Below are positions 26,809-40,449 of a DNA stretch of 64,000 bases, piece after piece. Position 1 is the first letter of the stretch. The number at the start of each line of letters is the position of its first letter. The position numbers were made by a program, and so were the translations under genes. The notes under the pieces were generated by a model. It saw only the letters and a list, made by a program, of their open reading frames with translations. It did no database searches and was not told the DNA's origin. Origin of the DNA: Prevotella sp. (GTDB lineage Bacteria > Bacteroidota > Bacteroidia > Bacteroidales > Bacteroidaceae); contig JAFRRN010000094.1 of NCBI GenBank assembly GCA_017428055.1, positions 1 to 64,000 of the forward strand, written 5' to 3'.

Positions 26809-26870
26809 ATTGAAGATTGAAGATTGTTAGGCTACGACTTGATGGTGTTAGCAAATCTTCAATCTTCAAT
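26809..26870 (+). terminator. Terminator of pta-ackA
   Basis: attgaagattgaagatt (26809-26825) and aatcttcaatcttcaat (26854-26870) are perfectly complementary over 17 bases, and the right arm runs into ctttttttc. Confidence 0.8.
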
Positions 26871-26954
26871 CTTTTTTTCTCATTGTAGGGTTAAAAAACG
26901 TCATGTTGACCGTCTAACATGTAAAGGCGAAAGGCAAATGCTCCCATTTTTCGT

Positions 26955-27827
26955 ATGACGACAGGAGAAGGCAAGGGAAACAAACAACGGGAAATCGCCC
27001 AACTCTACGAGCGGCACCATGCAGAGATGCGCCAATTGGCAAACTCCATCTTGCATGACGAGGAGGAAGCCAAGGATGTCGTAAGCGACATCTTTGCATG
27101 GTTGGTGGGGCATTTTTCGGAGACACAAGCCGACCAATGGCGCAGCTATCTCCTCGCAAGCGTCCGCCATCGTTGCCAAGATGTCATCAAGCACCGCCAA
27201 GTACAGCAAAAGGCGCAGTCGTCTCTGATGGCGGAGAATATGGTAGAACAGCCCTTGGAGGAGTCAGTCCACCCCGATGCCATCGATGTCATCAATTATG
27301 CGGAGCGCAAGATGACACCCCGCACAAAGAAGGTCTTTCTCATGCGCTACGGCGAAAACATGACTTATCGCGAGATTTCCGATGAGCTGGGCATCAGCAT
27401 CCCCGCCGTTTACAAACACATCCTGCAAGCCCGGCACAAGATTACCGCCCGCTTTGTGGGTGTCATCTTGGCTTTGGCGATGATGGCCATTGCCGTGGCA
27501 ATAGGCATCAGGTGGAGTCAACGCCAGCATTCCTCTCCTATTTCTTCCGACATTCTTCCCGTAGAGAATGCCGTCCATGTGGAAGACGCGGCCCTTTCTA
27601 CACCCTCCGTCGTTGTTTTCGAGAATGTGGAATTGTCACAAATCATCCGCCAAATAGCCGATTATTACCAGGTGGAGGCATACATCCAGGATGAGAAAGT
27701 AGGACGGCTCCGCCTGTATTTCCAATGGAATCAAAGCGAAAGCGTCGACAAGGTTGTCCAGCGGCTCAATCATTTCAGCCAGATCCATATCACCATTGAG
27801 TCTAACCATAACCTCATCGTGCAATGA
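26955..27827 (+). CDS. ECF sigma factor fused to membrane-anchored FecR C-terminal domain
   Basis: This 290-residue protein combines two usually separate genes. Residues about 10-78 are sigma-70 region 2 (IAQLYERHHAEMRQLANSIL, then EEEAKDVVSDIFAWLV). Residues about 115-165 are region 4 with the HTH MTYREISDELGISIPAVYKH. One membrane helix follows at about 167-186 (FVGVILALAMMAIAVAIGI). Residues about 219-290 resemble the DUF4974/FecR C-terminal domain (VVFENVELSQIIRQIADYYQ, then LRLYFQW and LNHFSQIHITIE). The FecR core domain is missing. The sigma factor would be tethered to the inner membrane and need proteolysis, or act while tethered. Its stop overlaps the next start (ATGA), so it is coupled to the STN protein. 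Confidence 0.85.
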   Translation: MTTGEGKGNKQREIAQLYERHHAEMRQLANSILHDEEEAKDVVSDIFAWLVGHFSETQADQWRSYLLASVRHRCQDVIKHRQVQQKAQSSLMAENMVEQPLEESVHPDAIDVINYAERKMTPRTKKVFLMRYGENMTYREISDELGISIPAVYKHILQARHKITARFVGVILALAMMAIAVAIGIRWSQRQHSSPISSDILPVENAVHVEDAALSTPSVVVFENVELSQIIRQIADYYQVEAYIQDEKVGRLRLYFQWNQSESVDKVVQRLNHFSQIHITIESNHNLIVQ

Positions 27828-29326
27828 ACTTACTGATAAATCCCACAAAAAGATGGTTGGTATGTTTGGTTTTGGCGTTCATGACAAGCATCAACGTGCA
27901 AGCGCAACGCATCACCACGTCGTTCCGTGACGTGTCGTTGTCAGACGCGCTCATCGCCATCGATAAGATGAGCGATGAGTGTACGGTTAGTTTCATCTAC
28001 GATGAGTTGGAAGACTTCCGCGTGACATGCGACATCAGGGACAAGAGCATACCCGATGCTGTCCATGCCTTGGTGGGATTCTATCCCGTCAGCGTCACCT
28101 TGGAAGGTAACACCATCTATTTGGAATGTACGCAAAAGCAACCTTACAAACTCATGGGGCGGCTCGTGGATATGCGGGGGAAGCCAGTCGGATATGCCAA
28201 TATCGCCGTTTTCGACCCTACGGACACAACCAAGGTTGCGGCTGGTGTGAGCAATGAGGATGGACAATTCACCATACCATGTCCCATCAATTGTGCCAAG
28301 GTGCGTATCAGCCACGTGGGATATGTCACCTTGTATCGTGCCATGGATATATGCAACGTGGGAATCATCCGTTTGCAAGAGGATACCAAGCGCATAGAAT
28401 CGGTCGATGTGAACACGTCCCATGTCGTAGGGAACATGTACTTGCCAGACGACTATGCCCGTTATGCCAAGCAAGTGAGGCAAAAGGTTTGGGAGATGGA
28501 CTTGCCCCATTTCCATGATTTCCTATGCCCGAAGGAGTTGACGGACAGTGCGATGGTGTATCTTGCCAAGTATGATGAGATGAACATCTTTCATGCCAAC
28601 GCCAGTACCAACTGGATTCCTTATTTCATGTTTGGGCTTGCAGGAACCTTGTTCTCCAAACAGCGTTTATCATATACTTCCCGCTTGCGCCGCATCATGG
28701 TGGCACTCAATGGAAGCGATGCCGTCAAGGAATGGTCTCTTATCAAGGATTATAAGACGAGAATGGGATTGAACCGTTCTGCTACCACCGTCGTGGGCAT
28801 TCGTGTCATCAAGCCGGATGGGTATATCATCCACTATGATATGGACAAATACATTTGCCCAAACGTTTGGAACAACCGCCTCAAAGACTGCCCAGAGAGT
28901 TTACCCGTGAAAGGGCTTGGCAAGGGGGATGTCATCGACCTGTTTTGGTACAATGAGGGTCTTGACATTCCCATGAAGGAGGGGGAGAGGACTTTGGCGT
29001 TTCCCAGTGGACATCCCGTCCTTCATGAGCAATATAAGTTTGCCTTCCCTTCCGAATATGTGTTGGAAGTCACCACCGACGATGAGGCGTTGGCTATCGT
29101 CAGGGGTGCAGACAAGCATGGTAACCACCTCTGTTCCATTGAGCGTTATACGCTCCCGTCCCATAGTCAACGCCATCCCACAGAAGCCGTCTTGCGTTAT
29201 TGGAGTAGCCGCAGACGTGCCAATAGGTATTGGAAAAAACAACCAACTATACAAGAAAACAACAATTCATCCACTTATGAAACAGATAGCATACAAAAAA
29301 GGAATGATGGGAAAGACACCTATTAG
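27824..29326 (+). CDS. STN plus carboxypeptidase-like domain protein lacking a TonB barrel
   Basis: A 500-residue secreted protein, signal peptide ending INVQAQ. Residues about 29-100 are an STN (secretin/TonB short N-terminal) domain: FRDVSLSDALIAIDKMS, then SIPDAVHALVG. Residues about 108-190 are a CarboxypepD_reg-like domain (GRLVDMRGKPVGYANIAVFD, then EDGQFTI and ISHVGY). In TonB transducers these two domains precede a plug and a 22-strand barrel, but here neither is present. The C-terminal half has a stretch like DUF3857 (GIRVIKPDGYIIHYDM then VKGLGKGDVIDLFW). STN domains in FecA-type receptors contact FecR C-terminal domains; the fused upstream protein carries just that domain. It is coupled to the sigma gene through ATGA. 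Confidence 0.8.
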   Translation: MNLLINPTKRWLVCLVLAFMTSINVQAQRITTSFRDVSLSDALIAIDKMSDECTVSFIYDELEDFRVTCDIRDKSIPDAVHALVGFYPVSVTLEGNTIYLECTQKQPYKLMGRLVDMRGKPVGYANIAVFDPTDTTKVAAGVSNEDGQFTIPCPINCAKVRISHVGYVTLYRAMDICNVGIIRLQEDTKRIESVDVNTSHVVGNMYLPDDYARYAKQVRQKVWEMDLPHFHDFLCPKELTDSAMVYLAKYDEMNIFHANASTNWIPYFMFGLAGTLFSKQRLSYTSRLRRIMVALNGSDAVKEWSLIKDYKTRMGLNRSATTVVGIRVIKPDGYIIHYDMDKYICPNVWNNRLKDCPESLPVKGLGKGDVIDLFWYNEGLDIPMKEGERTLAFPSGHPVLHEQYKFAFPSEYVLEVTTDDEALAIVRGADKHGNHLCSIERYTLPSHSQRHPTEAVLRYWSSRRRANRYWKKQPTIQENNNSSTYETDSIQKRNDGKDTY

Positions 29327-30266
29327 ACTTATGGCAATCCTTGTAACGGGTGTTGCCTTGATGGGATGCTCGCCTCGGGTCACCACGTCCATCTTTGAGA
29401 CATATCCTGTTTTACCCGTAGACTCCGTCGAGGTGTTTGAGGAGGGCGACCCTGTACCCATCTCGGCGAAAGTCATCGGCAAGGTGCAAGTGAGAGACCG
29501 TGGCACCACCACCAAGTGCAATTATGACTATGTGCTCCAACTCGCCAAGGAACGGACAGCGGAAATTGGCGGCAATGGTCTCTATCTCACAGAGCATCGT
29601 CTGCCCAATGCCAGAAGCACCTGCCATCAGGTGTGGGGAAACATGCTGTATCTCACAGACCATGAGATGGGAGACGCCCCAACCATGGCGCAGCAAGAGA
29701 CTTTTGGCGCAGAGGTGTTTTATCGTGAGCGACGTAATATTTCATCTGACATTATCATGGTGAGCGTCGGTCCCTCGCTCATCACCTCCAAGGTGGTGTC
29801 GCCACGGGGCAACGAGAGCAGGAAAGGGGGTGTGGATTGTCTGCTTGAGTTTGAGCATGTGAACGGAAAAGGCATTGGGTTTGGGTTGAATGTCAAATAC
29901 AACAAGACCACTTTCGATGACTACGGATACTTGCAATTGTATTACATGGGTCCCAGTTTCGTCTACAATTACGTTACCTCCATGAACTGGCGATGGGACT
30001 TGGCGGTAGGCATTGGCTATGCGATGTATAAGGATGGTGCTGGCAAAGGAAACAATTCCTTCTATGGTATGCAAACCCAGTCGGGCATCGGATTCATGAG
30101 TAAGATAGGCATTGACTATCTGTTGTCAGACCGCTTGGGCATAGGCGTTGAGGTGAATAATGTCTCCCACAATTTCTCCAAGCCCGAGGGATTCCAATTA
30201 GGGAAGAATGAACACTATGGATTCCATACACTAAGCCTCACCGCAGGTCTACGCTTCTACTTCTAA
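29277..30266 (+). CDS. Outer-membrane lipoprotein with a small beta-barrel
   Basis: From the methionine at 29277 the protein is 329 residues. The N-terminus has a hydrophobic signal with lipobox LMGC. The middle has GNGLYLTEHRLPNARSTC-type sequence with two cysteines. The C-terminal part has alternating strands (GIGFGLNVKYN, LQLYYMGPSFVYNYV, WRWDLAVGIGYAMY, LGIGVEVNNVSHNF) ending in LSLTAGLRFYF, which is an outer-membrane barrel signature. The start overlaps the previous gene by 50 bases, so the three genes from 26955 form one translationally linked operon. Function is unknown; context makes it the outer-membrane component of the sigma/STN system. Confidence 0.75.
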   Translation: MKQIAYKKGMMGKTPIRLMAILVTGVALMGCSPRVTTSIFETYPVLPVDSVEVFEEGDPVPISAKVIGKVQVRDRGTTTKCNYDYVLQLAKERTAEIGGNGLYLTEHRLPNARSTCHQVWGNMLYLTDHEMGDAPTMAQQETFGAEVFYRERRNISSDIIMVSVGPSLITSKVVSPRGNESRKGGVDCLLEFEHVNGKGIGFGLNVKYNKTTFDDYGYLQLYYMGPSFVYNYVTSMNWRWDLAVGIGYAMYKDGAGKGNNSFYGMQTQSGIGFMSKIGIDYLLSDRLGIGVEVNNVSHNFSKPEGFQLGKNEHYGFHTLSLTAGLRFYF

Positions 30267-30327
30267 ACGCTCGCTATCACAGCACAGTCCATAAAGATCG
30301 TTGTGGTCTTGATATTTTTTCCAGTAG

Positions 30328-35145
<4,818 letters not shown>

Positions 35146-35213
35146 TTTTATTAGTTTTTAATCAGTATTTTACTTTTTTTGCCAATAGGGCGCGATACCT
35201 TGGGATTTTTGCG

Positions 35214-35221
35214 TAACTTTG
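35214..35221 (+). promoter_or_regulatory. -7 box of the GH89 gene
   Basis: TAACTTTG matches the Bacteroidetes -7 box, 17 bases before the GH89 start at 35238. Confidence 0.65.
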
Positions 35222-35237
35222 CAAAAACACAAAGAAT

Positions 35238-37478
35238 ATGATGATGAAAAGAATCCTTACCATGATGGCTTGCCTTTACATGATGGCGATGCAAGCCAAC
35301 CCCGTGACAGACATGTTGGAGCGTATCGACAAAGGCGCGTCAAAGAAATTCAAGGTTGAATTGAAGACATCCGACAAGGATTTCTTCGAGTTGGACCAGA
35401 GTGGCAACCGCGTGGTGGTGCGCGGCAATACGTGGGTGAATATCGCCGTGGGCGTGAATTGGTACTTGAAGTACCATGCGGGTATACACCTCACGTGGAA
35501 CAACATGACGGCTTCGCTGCCGCCTACGTTGCCACGGGTAGACAAACGAGAGCGGCACGAGACAGACCTCACGCTGCGCTATGACTTCAACTATTGCACC
35601 TTTTCGTATACCATGGCGTTCTGGGACTGGCAACGTTGGCAGACCGAACTCGACTGGATGGCGTTGCATGGCGTCAACCTTCCGCTTGCCATTGTGGGCG
35701 AGGAATGCGTGTGGCGCAATATGTTGTTGAAGTTGGGATATTCAAAGGATGAGGTCAACCAATTCATCGCCGGCCCCGCCTTCTTGGCTTGGTGGGAGAT
35801 GAACAACCTGGAAGGGTGGGGCGGACCATTGCCCGACTCGTGGTATATACAGCAGGAGCGGTTGCAGAAGCAAATCCTCCGACGCATGAAGGAGTGGGGG
35901 ATGCAACCCGTGTTGCCCGGCTATTCGGGAATGCTCCCCAGCAACGCCAGGGAGAAGTTGGGCGTGAACGTGGCGGATGGCGGCAAATGGAATGGCTATA
36001 CGCGCCCAACGTTCCTCCAGCCCACCGACAGACGTTTCCATGACATCGCCACTTTATATTACAAGGAGCTAACAGCTCTTTATGGCAAGGCCCGCTATTA
36101 TTCGATGGATCCATTCCATGAGGGGGGCAATACCGAGGGCGTGGACCTCGACGCTTCGGGAAAAGCCATCATGAAAGAGATGAAACTGGTGAACCCCAAT
36201 GCCGTATGGGTGATACAGGGATGGCAGGAGAATCCAAGGGAAGAGTTGATAGGCAACCTGCCCGAGGGCGACCTCTTGATTCTCGACCTGTTCAGCGAAT
36301 GCCGCCCGAAATGGGGCATCGCTTCCATTTTCCAGAACGACAAGGGCTTTGGTCACCACCAATGGCTTATGTGCTTGTTGGAGAATTTCGGCGGGAATGT
36401 GGGCTTGCACGGGCGCATGGACCAACTTCTCAACAATTTCAACCAAACGAAGACCAACCCGTTGGCATCGCATCTCAAGGGCATCGGCTTTACCATGGAG
36501 GGTTCTGAGAACAATCCCATCATGTTTGAGTTGATGAGCGAGTTGCCGTGGCGTTCAGAGGTGATGACTAAAGAGGGCTGGATAGACGACTATGTCAAGG
36601 CACGGTATGGGGTGGATGACCCCACCTTGCGTGAGGCTTGGCAACTTCTCGGTAAGTCCATCTACAACTGTCCGATGGGCAACAACCAGCAAGGTCCTCA
36701 CGAGAGCGTCTTTTGCGGAAGACCATCGACCAACAACTACCAAGTTTCGAGTTGGTCGAAGATGTCGAATTATTATGACCCAGACGACACCCGGCGGGCA
36801 GCTCTTCTGATGTTAAGCGTGGCAGACAAGTATAAAGGGAACAATAACTTTGAATACGACCTTGTGGATGTCGTGCGCCAAGCCTTGGCAGACCAAGGAA
36901 GAGTGCAGTATCTACAGACGATGGCAGACTATAAGGCGTTCCGCAAGAAAGCATTCCAAGAAGATTCCCAACGGTTCTTGGACATGATTTTGGCACAAGA
37001 CCGCCTGTTGGGAACACGCACGGAGTTCCGTTTAGGGCGTTGGATAGAGAGCGCAAGGAGCCTTGGCACTACGCCCGAAGAGAAAAACCAGTACGAATGG
37101 AATGCACGTGTGCAAATCACCACGTGGGGCAATCGCACCTGTGCCGACCAAGGCGGCTTGCGCGACTACGCCCACAAGGAGTGGCAGGGGCTGCTCAAGG
37201 ACTTCTACTATATGCGCTGGGCTGCCTATTTCAAGGCTCTTGAAAACCAGATGGAGGCGAAGTCGAAGCCCGACATCGAGAAGTTGGGCAGCGGCAAATA
37301 CAAGGGTCTTTCCACGGATGAACTGTTCAAACTCGCCCTCGAACAAGAAGTGAAACTCGACTTCTATGCCATGGAAGAGACGTGGACATTGCAGCACAAT
37401 CCCTATTCCGCCCAACCCGAGGGCAATCCCGTGGATGTGGCGAAGGAAATAGGCAAGTCTTTCCTGATGGAAAGATGA
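35238..37478 (+). CDS. GH89 alpha-N-acetylglucosaminidase
   Basis: A 746-residue enzyme with a signal peptide (MACLYMMAMQANPV). It has the three-part NAGLU architecture: a short N-terminal alpha/beta domain (about 25-105), a barrel (about 110-450) with WRNMLLKLGY, YYSMDPFHEGG and QGWQENPR motifs, and an all-helical C-terminal domain (about 450-740). GH89 enzymes release terminal alpha-linked GlcNAc, as in heparan sulfate ends or the GlcNAc-alpha1,4-Gal caps of gastric mucin. Next to a beta-galactosidase/fucosidase fusion, mucin O-glycans are the more likely target (inference). Start may be any of the first three methionines. Confidence 0.93.
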   Translation: MMMKRILTMMACLYMMAMQANPVTDMLERIDKGASKKFKVELKTSDKDFFELDQSGNRVVVRGNTWVNIAVGVNWYLKYHAGIHLTWNNMTASLPPTLPRVDKRERHETDLTLRYDFNYCTFSYTMAFWDWQRWQTELDWMALHGVNLPLAIVGEECVWRNMLLKLGYSKDEVNQFIAGPAFLAWWEMNNLEGWGGPLPDSWYIQQERLQKQILRRMKEWGMQPVLPGYSGMLPSNAREKLGVNVADGGKWNGYTRPTFLQPTDRRFHDIATLYYKELTALYGKARYYSMDPFHEGGNTEGVDLDASGKAIMKEMKLVNPNAVWVIQGWQENPREELIGNLPEGDLLILDLFSECRPKWGIASIFQNDKGFGHHQWLMCLLENFGGNVGLHGRMDQLLNNFNQTKTNPLASHLKGIGFTMEGSENNPIMFELMSELPWRSEVMTKEGWIDDYVKARYGVDDPTLREAWQLLGKSIYNCPMGNNQQGPHESVFCGRPSTNNYQVSSWSKMSNYYDPDDTRRAALLMLSVADKYKGNNNFEYDLVDVVRQALADQGRVQYLQTMADYKAFRKKAFQEDSQRFLDMILAQDRLLGTRTEFRLGRWIESARSLGTTPEEKNQYEWNARVQITTWGNRTCADQGGLRDYAHKEWQGLLKDFYYMRWAAYFKALENQMEAKSKPDIEKLGSGKYKGLSTDELFKLALEQEVKLDFYAMEETWTLQHNPYSAQPEGNPVDVAKEIGKSFLMER

Positions 37479-37537
37479 TGGTGTTCCAACAATGATGATG
37501 GAGTCTATGGGCGACAATCTTTTGCCGCCCCTTTATT

Positions 37538-37601
37538 TTGGCTATAGCCGCAAACCCTTTCGCCTATAGCCGCAAGCCCTTTTGGCTATAGCCGCAAGGT
37601 G
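37538..37601. repeat. Tandem 23-bp repeat, about 2.8 copies
   Basis: Units of the form ggctatagccgcaarccctt occur at 37538-37560, 37561-37583 and 37584-37601 with few changes. Each unit contains the palindrome ggctatagcc (gcctatagcc in the second). The array lies just past the GH89 stop. Confidence 0.7.
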
Positions 37602-37774
37602 CCAAAGGTATGCTTCAGACCCGATAGATGCATCATCCGCTCCCCATGAATACCGCATTTGTGCCGCGTCAGATGGTCTGTTGCTTATGTTGGCTTCCCC
37701 GATGATTATGAGTTGTCGGCTCATTTTTCTTTCTCATCTTTGTTGGAATGTAAGATTTTATTGTACCTTTGCGA

Positions 37775-37880
37775 CACAAATCCCTACTCTTTCGTTCCAT
37801 TCCGAGGGCAACCCTGTGGATGTGACAGAGGAAGTGATAGTGGTTTTTTATCACTAACGTGTTGGAAAGATGGTATTGAC
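37775..37880 (+). pseudogene. Decayed copy of the GH89 gene's 3' end
   Basis: The words acaaatccctact, ccgagggcaaccctgtggat and gttggaaagatgg follow each other in the same order as acaatccctatt, ccgagggcaatcccgtggat and gatggaaagatgatgg at the end of GH89 (37393-37490). One frame translates EGNPVDVTEEV against EGNPVDVAKEI in GH89. There is no room for a working domain, so it is a relic. Confidence 0.7.
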
Positions 37881-38503
37881 AAGATAAGATCAGGCAAAAA
37901 AAAACTGGCGGTACGGCGATAGAATTCGCATCTCATCTGAAATCTGGAATATTTCATTTGCGCAGGATGCGTCCACTCGATACTTGCCAGGAGGTCATTA
38001 GGGTCGATGGTCGGGCCTGAGGATACGGGGAGCACAAAGGGCTTAGTAGGGAGGGATGAATACCTGGAGTTCTGCTGCAATAAAGTTTTGACCGAATGCT
38101 AAGGTGTTGTTTGTATGAGGGTTTGACATTGGTTTTAATGGCCTATTTTTTGCTGAATGCCTTGATGTGAGACGCATTTTTCTGGTTTTCCTTTGTCCTT
38201 TCCTTATTTTTTATTACTTTTGTCATTGTAACCCTATGATGATAGGGTGAAGACATGATGGATGCAAAACGTTGAAGCGTTTGTTGCATTATCCTCAATC
38301 TGAAAACTGGAAAATTTCATGTACACAGGGGTAAATAGCGACAGCTTCCACGTGTTAGCACATCGACAAGCCTCGAGCGAGAGCCGGGGCGAGTCGGTGG
38401 CTATATGTGGAACTATTGTTATATTACATGTGTACAGGTATTCCAGAACCTCAGATGGTGTAGTATATAGTAGTTCCATTTTTGTATATATCGAATCAAG
38501 AGT

Positions 38504-40324
38504 ATGAATCGCGTGTTTTCCTTATTGCTTTTGGCCATCGTATGCCTGCAAGGCTATGGCACAACAGAGAAAGAGGCGGGCAAGGTGCCACTCGACACCA
38601 TCCTCGCCCGTAATGCCGAGCGCATTGCCGACCTGCTCGACAACCCTGCCACCTACGAGGAGGCGGGAAAGTTGATCCAACAAAGCCTGAACATGGAAGG
38701 GGCAAGAGAGTCGGAGATTTATCCCATCTTGCGTCTCCACCAAGGGTTCTACCATTACGTCAAGGGCGACTTGGCGAGCCAAAAGGCCATCCTTCTTGAG
38801 TTATGGGATATGATGCCCGTGAAGATCCTGCCCGACATGAGCATCAACGTGGCACAGAGCCTCGCCGTGCTTTACCGCCGGGAGGGCAAGATTGACTCCG
38901 CCTTCTATTATTACGACCGTGCCTTGGAGGAAGCCCAAGAGCAACACAACATGGAATGGATGGTGGTGCTCCACCACAACGTTGGCGTCTTGCACCATAG
39001 CCTCGGGCAGATGGAGGAGGCAGAGGTGTTTCTCGACCGTGCCGTGAAAGACCTCGAACAGACCGAAGACCCCTACACGGAGATGTGTACCTTGCAGGTG
39101 AGGGCGGCGGTGAAGATCGCCTTGGACAAGCTTGATGTGGCAGACAAGGACATCCACGCCGCCTGGGCGTTGGCGCAGGAGTCGGAGATGCCCGATTGGC
39201 AACTGCGCTGCATCACCACGATGCTGACGCTCTTCGATATGCGCGAGCAGCTCGACTCCGCCCGTGCCTACATCCAAGTGGGCAATGGCATCCTCGCCAC
39301 GCTGCCACGGAATAGCGTCGCCTCGGTGGGATATGTCTCCGCTCGCGCGTACCATTATTATTTAGAGGGTGACTGGGCGCGGGCATTGGCAGACTACCAA
39401 GAGAACAACCGCATAGAAATGGGCGGGGTCAACACTCGCAAGGTGTATGAGAACATGGCGCGTTGTTGCGGGCACTTGGGGCGTTACCGCGAGGCATACC
39501 AATATCTCGACAGTGCCTTGGTGCGTGCCGACTCGTTGGCATCGGAGAACCTGGCGAAGCAGTTGAGCGACTTCAACGTGAAATACAAGACGGTGGAAAA
39601 AGACCTTGCCATCGCCCAGTTGCGGACGCAGCGGACTTGGGCGGCGATTGCCATCGGCATCATCTTGCTTGCCGCCATACTCGCGGTGGTGTGGTGGAGG
39701 CTGCGCCGTGCCAGGCGCGAGGCGCAGTTGCGTATCGCCACGTTGGAACAGGAGCGCGGGAGGCTTGCCAAGGACTTGCACGACGGCCTCTGCAACGACA
39801 TGCTGGCATTGGAGATGCAGATGCAAGTGGCAGACCCACCCACCACGCCCGCTATGCAGGAGCGGCTCCATGAGCTTCGCGAGCAGGCGCGGCAGATCTC
39901 CCACCAGCTCATGCCGCCCGAGTTCACCTACCTCAGCTTGAACCAACTACTCAAGCTATATGCCGACATGATGGCGAAGTCTACGCACATATCCATATCT
40001 TACCTTGCCAACCCTGCCGATGACGGGACATGGCGAGAGATTGACGAAGACACCGCCAGCAATGTGTACCGCATCGCACAAGAGCAGATTGCCAACATCA
40101 TCAAGGGGCGCACGGCGACGCAAATCGACATCACGCTGACTACCACCGCTGGCGAAGGGTATGATTACCGTCTCACCATCGCGGACAATGGCCGCCCTGC
40201 CGACCATGGGGAATCGGCGGGCTTGGGTAAACGCACGTTGAAAGACCGCGTGACAAGTATCGCCGGCCGTCTGCATACTGCACACGGGGATATGGGAAAT
40301 CGCTTCGTTCTCGACTTCCATTGA
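38504..40324 (+). CDS. TPR-containing sensor histidine kinase (NarL-type partner)
   Basis: A 606-residue sensor. A signal peptide (VFSLLLLAIVCLQGYG) is followed by a long periplasmic region of TPR-like helical repeats (about 30-375; for example SAFYYYDRALEEAQEQHN and AEVFLDRAVKDLEQ). One membrane helix (about 382-402, AAIAIGIILLAAILAVVWW) leads to a coiled-coil linker and a HisKA_3 domain with the phosphorylated histidine at 426 (KDLHDGLCNDM). The HATPase at about 500-606 has an IADNGR motif and a weak glycine loop, GLGKRTLKDRV. The response regulator gene follows 125 bases later. Such TPR-HisKA_3 kinases are typical of Bacteroidetes; the signal is unknown. Confidence 0.9.
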   Translation: MNRVFSLLLLAIVCLQGYGTTEKEAGKVPLDTILARNAERIADLLDNPATYEEAGKLIQQSLNMEGARESEIYPILRLHQGFYHYVKGDLASQKAILLELWDMMPVKILPDMSINVAQSLAVLYRREGKIDSAFYYYDRALEEAQEQHNMEWMVVLHHNVGVLHHSLGQMEEAEVFLDRAVKDLEQTEDPYTEMCTLQVRAAVKIALDKLDVADKDIHAAWALAQESEMPDWQLRCITTMLTLFDMREQLDSARAYIQVGNGILATLPRNSVASVGYVSARAYHYYLEGDWARALADYQENNRIEMGGVNTRKVYENMARCCGHLGRYREAYQYLDSALVRADSLASENLAKQLSDFNVKYKTVEKDLAIAQLRTQRTWAAIAIGIILLAAILAVVWWRLRRARREAQLRIATLEQERGRLAKDLHDGLCNDMLALEMQMQVADPPTTPAMQERLHELREQARQISHQLMPPEFTYLSLNQLLKLYADMMAKSTHISISYLANPADDGTWREIDEDTASNVYRIAQEQIANIIKGRTATQIDITLTTTAGEGYDYRLTIADNGRPADHGESAGLGKRTLKDRVTSIAGRLHTAHGDMGNRFVLDFH

Positions 40325-40335
40325 TGGGGATTTTG

Positions 40336-40351
40336 TCACTTGAATAGGTGA
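40336..40351. promoter_or_regulatory. Operator-like palindrome upstream of the response regulator
   Basis: tcacttgaataggtga is a near-palindrome that reappears as tcacctaaataggtga at 43984-43999. Its centre is about 68 bases upstream of the -7 box TACTTTTG (40411-40418), nearly the same spacing as at the second copy. Surrounding bases (ttttgtcac and aaaatg) are shared as well. Confidence 0.55.
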
Positions 40352-40410
40352 AAATGCGGCATCGATGGACGAATTGGGGGGCCGACCGTTCCGATGTCAA
40401 CCCTTTTTAT

Positions 40411-40418
40411 TACTTTTG
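40411..40418 (+). promoter_or_regulatory. -7 box of the response regulator gene
   Basis: TACTTTTG fits TAnnTTTG and lies 32 bases before the start at 40450, so the regulator can be expressed apart from the kinase gene. Confidence 0.55.
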
Positions 40419-40449
40419 TGAAACTTTTAACAACTACTTTCAAATATTG

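Larger units (their letters stand above)
37479..38503. other. 1-kb gene-free stretch with repeats and a gene relic
   Basis: No intact gene. Contents are a tandem repeat at 37538-37601, a decayed copy of the GH89 3' end at about 37775-37880 preceded by a TACCTTTG box (37764-37771), and two copies of an approximately 23-bp word, atctgaaatctggaatattt... at 37935-37957 and atctgaaaactggaaaattt... at 38298-38320. The leader of the histidine kinase gene occupies the right end. Confidence 0.55.
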
